From: Deltaproteobacteria bacterium
GTDB taxonomy: Bacteria; Myxococcota_A; Polyangia; JAAYKL01
DNA: 64,000 nt
NCBI GenBank assembly: GCA_016936575.1
Contig: JAFGXQ010000202.1
Coordinates: 1 to 64,000, forward strand
Reading direction: 5' to 3'
A program made the translations under genes and the position numbers. The notes under the pieces were generated by a model. That model was not told the origin of the DNA. It ran no database searches and worked only from the letters and a program-made list of their open reading frames with translations. Shown one piece after another: positions 59,600 through 64,000 of this stretch (positions are counted from its first letter, which is position 1; the number at the start of each line of letters is the position of its first letter).

Positions 59600-60727
59600 A
59601 TGAATAAGAAAACATTGGTAATTTTGTTGGGGGCCGCGTTGTTGTTGTTCGGGTGTGCCGGCAAGGTGAAAGAGCCCACTTCTCCCCAGGCGCCGGGTTC
59701 GGAATTTGTGGCGCCGGATATGGAAGAAACAGAGGGCATTGAGGGGTATGAAGATGTGCAGTTGGGACCGGAAGACAACCAGATTATTGTGCCCGGCGCC
59801 AATTACGGTCGAGCGCCCGGTTTCAAGAAAAAAGGAAAAAAAGCGAAAGTGAATGCCAACGATCCGTCATACTGGCCGAAAACCGAAGGTGTTGCGGACT
59901 TAATGGAGGGGTTCGAGTGGGGAATGACCGTGAAGAAGGTGTTCTCTATTTTCGAAGCGAAAATTCGGGAAAAGTATAACACGGAGATGAGCGCCAACTC
60001 TGGTGACCTGCTGGCGGAAGATCGCATTCGTGCGAAAATGCACGCAGAGCTGAACAAAGTGAAAGACAGCTATGTGTCGTTCAACGGTCAGACCACCGGG
60101 TACGAGTCGCACATGGTTGACGTGGAATTCACGCACAACAACAACGAGTCGATGCTGGTTTGGGATGCCGGAAAATATGTGGAATACCTGTTTTTTATCA
60201 ATAACCGATTCTGGAAACGGGTGCGGTTGTTCCGCATCGATAAATTGGGCGGCATCACATTGGATGAATTCAACGGCAGCATGGAGAATGTGCTGGGCTG
60301 CAAGGGCGCCGAAGTGATGGACGATCAGGGAAATCTGGTGAAAATCGCCTGGCGCGACGACGATACGTTCGTTTCCGTTCTGGACGGTTCGAAATTTTTC
60401 GGTGTGTATGGTCTGCGTCTTTCGTCGGCGGTGACAGAAACCTATCTGAGCAAGTTGCGTCAGAACAAAGGAAAATCATCCGGCGCAGTAGACTCGTCAA
60501 TTTCTTCCACAATCGATGCAGCGGTCAATAGCGTGGATTATAACGACCAGCAGGAATCCGTGATTGATCAGTACACCGGCAAGGCCCATGACGGCAATTT
60601 GAGTCATGATCCCAATTCATCTGATGGCGGATTCAGCAGCCAGAAAAAGGGCAACGATGCACAACCTGCGGAACCGGCACCGAAACAGGAAGAACCCAAC
60701 CAGGGTGATTTGGACGACCTTTTTTAA
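59600..60727 (+). CDS. Hypothetical lipoprotein with acidic C-terminal tail
   Basis: A 375-residue protein. TAGGAGG precedes the ATG, and the lipobox is LFGC (Cys19). Residues about 20-75 are Pro/Glu-rich. The central part (about 95-285) is mixed alpha/beta: FEWGMTVKKVFSIFEAKIREKYNTEMSANSGD, then VEFTHNNNESMLVWDAGKYVEYLFFINNRFWKRVRLF and DDDTFVSVLDGSKFFGVYGLRLSS. The tail is Ser/Gln/Pro/Glu-rich. No family was recognised, although similar 'W-G-M/F-S' lipoproteins occur in deltaproteobacteria. It is exported and anchored, function unknown. Confidence 0.75.
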   Translation: MNKKTLVILLGAALLLFGCAGKVKEPTSPQAPGSEFVAPDMEETEGIEGYEDVQLGPEDNQIIVPGANYGRAPGFKKKGKKAKVNANDPSYWPKTEGVADLMEGFEWGMTVKKVFSIFEAKIREKYNTEMSANSGDLLAEDRIRAKMHAELNKVKDSYVSFNGQTTGYESHMVDVEFTHNNNESMLVWDAGKYVEYLFFINNRFWKRVRLFRIDKLGGITLDEFNGSMENVLGCKGAEVMDDQGNLVKIAWRDDDTFVSVLDGSKFFGVYGLRLSSAVTETYLSKLRQNKGKSSGAVDSSISSTIDAAVNSVDYNDQQESVIDQYTGKAHDGNLSHDPNSSDGGFSSQKKGNDAQPAEPAPKQEEPNQGDLDDLF

Positions 60728-60860
60728 CGCGCGTATGGCAAGGGCCATGCTGTTCTCCCCTCCCGCAGTGTTATTTCAATTGACAACATGATCGACGGTA
60801 AGCGTATAGAATAATGATCATTTCTTTATGCGTACAGCAGTGTTGAAAAAGAATAAAAGT

Positions 60861-60889
60861 ATGACAATTGTTTCATAACATAGTACAAC
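60861..60889 (+). promoter_or_regulatory. Weak sigma70-like promoter of the FHA gene
   Basis: ATGACA and TACAAC with a 17-base gap lie about 63 bases before the ATG at 60952. The -35 ATGACA is shared with the promoter at 2113-2141. Tentative. Confidence 0.3.
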
Positions 60890-60951
60890 AGAACTGAATT
60901 GAAATCCGAGTGACAACATTGGTTTTCTGCGTTTGTTTGACTGAGATATAA

Positions 60952-61845
60952 ATGGCTAGATTTCGCATCATCTATCAGAATTCAAATATTGAGGCGCCTG
61001 CGGGGCGATTTGATATTGGTCGGAGTCTGGATTGTCATTTGGTGCTTGATGATCCGAGCGTGTCCAGAGTTCATGCAACACTAATCAAAGAAAAAGATCA
61101 GTTGTATCTGGAGGATCGGGGAAGTCGCAACGGGTGCAAGTTGAACGGGCAGCCGGTCAGCGGCCGAGTGTTGCTGAAAGACGGGGATACGGTGGGGATT
61201 GGTCACCAGGTGATAAAAATTACCGAGATACGCGAGTTGAAGCGGGCGGCGCTCAATACTATGGGACTCTCCGCGTGCCCCAATTGTGGGAATTGGATTT
61301 CTTTAGAGGACGAATACTGCGGTCATTGCGGCCAACCCAAAGGTATCGCGATTAATCGCCCCAGTGACACTGCGCAAATTGATTTACCGACTGATCCCTC
61401 TCTGGTGGATACCGGTGTTCCGGTACTTCATTCAGGGCAGATGCTGGCTGGTTTGGCACAGAAAGCGCTGAGTAAAAACAAGACCGAAGAAGCCCATAAA
61501 CTGGTATCTCGGTGGATGGATACAATTGTGAATCCGAAGGAGGGCGAGCGCTTGGTGGCCGAGGCGGAATTGGAAAAGCTGGCGAATTTATTGATCGATT
61601 TGGCGGTGGCGACCAAGGAGCCGGAGCGAATCAGCGAATTGTTCGCTTTTTTTACGCGAATTCAGAAATTACTGCCGAGAAAGTCGGTTGAGCATCTGTA
61701 CAAATTGGCCCGGGGTGCCGGGTATCGAACCTCCTCGGAATTGCACAAATACATCGCGTGTCTTCAGGAAATGTCAAAGCAGTTCAGCCCCGGAGAGAAG
61801 TTTATTTTTCGGCGAATTGAGGGGCTGGTCAGCGTATGTAACTGA
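60952..61845 (+). CDS. FHA-domain protein with zinc ribbon
   Basis: A 297-residue protein. Residues 1-95 form an FHA domain (IGRSLDCHLVLDDPSVSRVHATL, SRNGCKLNGQP), keeping the GR, SxxH and NG residues that bind phosphothreonine. Residues about 110-135 are a zinc ribbon (CPNCGNWISLEDEYCGHCGQP). The C-terminal half is helical (AGLAQKALSKNKTEEAHKLVSRWMDT...), perhaps a TPR-like scaffold. It should recognise proteins phosphorylated by Ser/Thr kinases, and the kinase-ODP protein in this window is a conceivable partner, although it is not adjacent. No promoter consensus is strong. Confidence 0.88.
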   Translation: MARFRIIYQNSNIEAPAGRFDIGRSLDCHLVLDDPSVSRVHATLIKEKDQLYLEDRGSRNGCKLNGQPVSGRVLLKDGDTVGIGHQVIKITEIRELKRAALNTMGLSACPNCGNWISLEDEYCGHCGQPKGIAINRPSDTAQIDLPTDPSLVDTGVPVLHSGQMLAGLAQKALSKNKTEEAHKLVSRWMDTIVNPKEGERLVAEAELEKLANLLIDLAVATKEPERISELFAFFTRIQKLLPRKSVEHLYKLARGAGYRTSSELHKYIACLQEMSKQFSPGEKFIFRRIEGLVSVCN

Positions 61846-62154
61846 ATATCCGGTTTTTCTCGGATATTGCGTTTTTTTATCATTTTTGTTCCCCCTTATT
61901 TTTATGACATGCGGCACTAGTATGGGCAGAGGAACACATCTAATCGCTTAGATGAGTAGGCCGAGTTGATGAAATGCTGGTTTCGTCGGTTCAAAAGGAG
62001 GCCGGGACAAGATTCAGGAGTAAGAATTCCATTTAATTCATGCGGGAGTTTTTACAGCAACGATTGTCCGATGAACCCAACAAAAGAAGAACTGCTTCTT
62101 TTGTTGGGTTTTGTTTTTTCTGGGGAAAAGAAACAGGCGGCAGCGCAGATAATT
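61846..62154. other. Intergenic region with a plus-strand terminator; possible short RNA
   Basis: There are 309 bases between the FHA and carB stop codons. A strong plus-strand terminator lies at 62074-62119, about 230 bases after the FHA gene. A GATGAAA/TTTCGTC hairpin (about 61969-61989) lies between. The terminator could end the FHA transcript with a long 3' region or a small RNA. No open frame is convincing. Confidence 0.5.
62074..62119 (+). terminator. Strong rho-independent terminator
   Basis: AACCCAACAAAAGAAG and CTTCTTTTGTTGGGTT form a perfect 16-bp stem around AACTG (loop 62090-62094), followed by TTGTTTTTT. On the minus strand no T-tract follows, so it serves plus-strand transcription. 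Confidence 0.9.
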
Positions 62155-64000
62155 CTAGATTTTATAGTCCGACCAGCGTCTGACCGTGAGCTTTTCAACC
62201 GGAATATTGGAGAGCGCTTCCGCCAGACGCTGTGCCAGTTGCATATTGGTGATCAGCGGAATACCGAAATCCACCGCCGCGCGGCGAATCAGATAATCGT
62301 TGGTCAGCTCTTCTTTCTGATAGGTTTTCGGAATATTGATAACCAGGTCGACTTTGCGGTTCCTGATAACATCGATGGCGCTGTGCGGCTTTTCGTCGAG
62401 CGGCCAGGTGAGCACTTCGGAATCAATACCGTGCTGTTTCAGGAAGTCGTGGGTTCCGCCGGTGGCATAGAAATCAATGCCCAGCCCCTTCATTAGTTTC
62501 GCACCTTCTATGAATGCCGCTTTGGCTTTCAGCGGGCCGGTGGAGAGCAATACATTTTTCACCGGGAAATTGAATCCCACGCAAATGAGAGCCTTGAGAA
62601 ACGCTTCATCAAAGTCCCATCCCAAGCAGGCTACTTCGCCGGTAGAGGCCATTTCCACACCCAGAGTCGGGTCGGCGCCTTTCAAGCGGGTGAAAGAGAA
62701 CTGGGGCGCCTTTACGCCCACGTAGTCCAAGTCGAGTGAGAACGTGGACTGCTTTTCGATGGGGCGTCCCATGATAACCTTGGTGGCCGCTTCGATGAAG
62801 TTTCGCTTCAGCACTTTAGAGACAAACGGGAAACTTCGGGATGCGCGCAGGTTAACCTCAATAACCATCACGTCATTGTGTTTGGCCAGAAATTGGATGT
62901 TGAACGGTCCGTTGATATCGAGTTCCTTGGCCACGCGCTGAGAAATTTTGCGAATCCGTCGCATGGTTTCCAGATATGTGCGCTGAGGGGGGAGCACCAG
63001 GGTCGCGTCTCCGGAATGCACGCCGCCGTTTTCCACATGTTCAGATACCGCCCAGCAAACCAGTTCTCCGTTGGCGGCAACCGCGTCCACATCAATCTCT
63101 TTCGCGTTCTCGACAAATTTAGAAACCACCACCGGATGCTCCGGAGAGATGTCAACGGCCTCGCTCAGGAATTCGGAAAGCTGACCTTTATCGACGGCGA
63201 CCGCCATGGCCGCACCGGAAAGCACATAGGACGGCCGAATCAGTACCGGATACCCAACGCGTTCCGCGAACTCATATACCTCATCAAGAGATGTGAGTTC
63301 CATCCAGGCGGGCTGATGCACATTGAGGCGTTCCAGCATGCTGGAGAACGTATTCCGGTTTTCGGCGCGATCCACATTTATCGGCGAGGTGCCCAACACG
63401 CGGAGCCCGGCGTTGTGGCAGGGCATCGCCAAGTTGTTGGGAATCTGTCCGCCCATGGAAAGAATCAACCCCAGCGGACGTTCAAAATTGTAGATGTCAC
63501 GCACGGTTTCGAACGAAAGTTCCTCGAAATACAATCTGTCGCATTCGTCGTAATCGGTGCTGACCGTCTCGGGATTGTGATTGATCATGATGGTTTTATA
63601 TCCGTACTTGCGCAGCGTCTTCACGGTGTTGACGCAGCACCAGTCGAATTCCACAGAACTGCCGATTCGATACGCGCCCGGTCCAAGAATGGCGACGCCG
63701 CCGGAGTCCAGCTCGAGGTCGTGCCTTGAAGCATTGTACGTCAAGTAGAGATAGTTGGTCGCCGCCGGATACTCCGCAGCCAGGGTATCAATCTGTTTCA
63801 CCCAGGGATGAATATCGAGCGATTGTCGTGCCTGATACACCTCATCAGCGGTTTTATCGGTGGAAATCGCGATTTGGCTGTCGGAAAAGCCGTGCTTTTT
63901 CGCTTCGATTAACAGTTCGGAATCTGTCAGTACTGCAGCGCCGGTGGTTTTCAGTCGTTCATTGATGTCGACAATGATTTTTAATTTATCGAGGAACCAG
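62155..64000 (-). CDS. carB: Carbamoyl-phosphate synthase large subunit, C-terminal part (5' end beyond the window)
   Basis: The frame is open from the stop at 62155 to the right edge, about 614 residues, so the N-terminal half lies outside the window. A GTG at 63840 is internal, not a start: the coding frame continues to the right through WFLDKLKIIVDINERL, which matches the CarB oligomerisation region. The order is oligomerisation domain, second carbamoyl-phosphate ATP-grasp domain (PGAYRIGSSVEFDWCCVNTV, GGQIPNNLA, VIEVNLRASRSFPFVSKV), then the MGS-like allosteric domain (AAFIEGAKLMKGLGIDFYATGGT) with a C-terminal RRAAVDFGIPLITN. It makes carbamoyl phosphate for arginine and pyrimidine synthesis. 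Confidence 0.95.
   Translation of the reverse strand, partial: WFLDKLKIIVDINERLKTTGAAVLTDSELLIEAKKHGFSDSQIAISTDKTADEVYQARQSLDIHPWVKQIDTLAAEYPAATNYLYLTYNASRHDLELDSGGVAILGPGAYRIGSSVEFDWCCVNTVKTLRKYGYKTIMINHNPETVSTDYDECDRLYFEELSFETVRDIYNFERPLGLILSMGGQIPNNLAMPCHNAGLRVLGTSPINVDRAENRNTFSSMLERLNVHQPAWMELTSLDEVYEFAERVGYPVLIRPSYVLSGAAMAVAVDKGQLSEFLSEAVDISPEHPVVVSKFVENAKEIDVDAVAANGELVCWAVSEHVENGGVHSGDATLVLPPQRTYLETMRRIRKISQRVAKELDINGPFNIQFLAKHNDVMVIEVNLRASRSFPFVSKVLKRNFIEAATKVIMGRPIEKQSTFSLDLDYVGVKAPQFSFTRLKGADPTLGVEMASTGEVACLGWDFDEAFLKALICVGFNFPVKNVLLSTGPLKAKAAFIEGAKLMKGLGIDFYATGGTHDFLKQHGIDSEVLTWPLDEKPHSAIDVIRNRKVDLVINIPKTYQKEELTNDYLIRRAAVDFGIPLITNMQLAQRLAEALSNIPVEKLTVRRWSDYKI

Noticed and set aside
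61966..62496. 176-codon frame overlapping the terminator and carB 3' end
   Set aside because: It crosses a strong terminator and is antisense to carB; no ribosome binding site or recognisable protein.
63838..63840. GTG as carB start
   Set aside because: The frame continues to the right edge with sequence matching the CarB oligomerisation region, so the GTG is internal.
1..64000. tRNA, rRNA or CRISPR
   Set aside because: No tRNA-like T-arm with matching acceptor stem, no rRNA stretch and no regularly spaced repeats were found by eye. A tRNA scanner would be decisive.

Overview
The window looks like chromosome of a Myxococcota/Bradymonadota-like bacterium (the former Deltaproteobacteria). This assignment is an inference. 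It rests on the many secreted lipoproteins with Cys-rich or Asp/Ser/Thr-rich linkers, the Ser/Thr kinase with an N-terminal zinc ribbon, the PilZ-PEGA protein, FHA and zinc-ribbon regulators, and several von Willebrand A (vWA) lipoproteins. Base composition is close to half GC, coding is dense, and both strands are used in short operons. I saw no rRNA, tRNA, CRISPR array or insertion sequence.

Layout. 1-2054 (-) is a long Cys-rich lipoprotein that runs off the left edge. 2437-5412 holds hisC, a VOC/glyoxalase-like protein, a NeuD/PglD-type acyltransferase and a convergent DapA-family aldolase. 5635-7609 holds a small protein, a single-haem-motif lipoprotein and a DsbA-like thiol protein. 7804-15707 is an envelope block: a membrane GT2 glycosyltransferase, a small metzincin, a beta-propeller-like lipoprotein, a GT-C-like membrane protein with an Asp-rich tail, and a GH16 glucanase with an (SD)n linker. 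15882-18017 is a Ser/Thr kinase fused to a diiron metallo-beta-lactamase (ODP, oxygen-sensor-like) domain. Convergent to it are mfd and a PilZ-PEGA c-di-GMP receptor gene. 23320-27603 (-) carries a lipoprotein, a rhomboid protease, a zinc-ribbon/TPR membrane protein and a bacteriohemerythrin. 27837-35380 is housekeeping and signalling: maf, a YggS-type PLP protein, a truncated dicarboxylate symporter ending at the 3' end of modD, a CheW protein with an inserted CZB domain, an aminotransferase and pckG. 35413-46628 has a dual-Cache histidine kinase, asnS, a hemolysin III protein, a second (SD)n lipoprotein, an FG-GAP lipoprotein, a Gre-like factor, a J-domain protein and a SpoIIAA-like protein. 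46649-55360 (-) is the most striking block: three tandem vWA lipoproteins downstream of an ECF-like sigma factor, an overlapping membrane protein with a DUF4384-like domain, and an exported caspase-like protease whose C-terminus looks like an outer-membrane beta-barrel. The right end holds a response regulator, a NicO-type metal transporter, a fibro-slime lipoprotein, dacB, an unknown lipoprotein, an FHA protein and the 3' part of carB, which runs off the right edge.

Two candidates for undescribed biology stand out. One is the kinase-ODP fusion (15882-18017), which could directly couple O2, NO or redox state to protein phosphorylation. The other is the sigma / membrane regulator / caspase-barrel / vWA gene set (about 50332-55360), which reads as a self-contained envelope-stress or envelope-proteolysis module. 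Both functions are inferred from domain content and gene order only.
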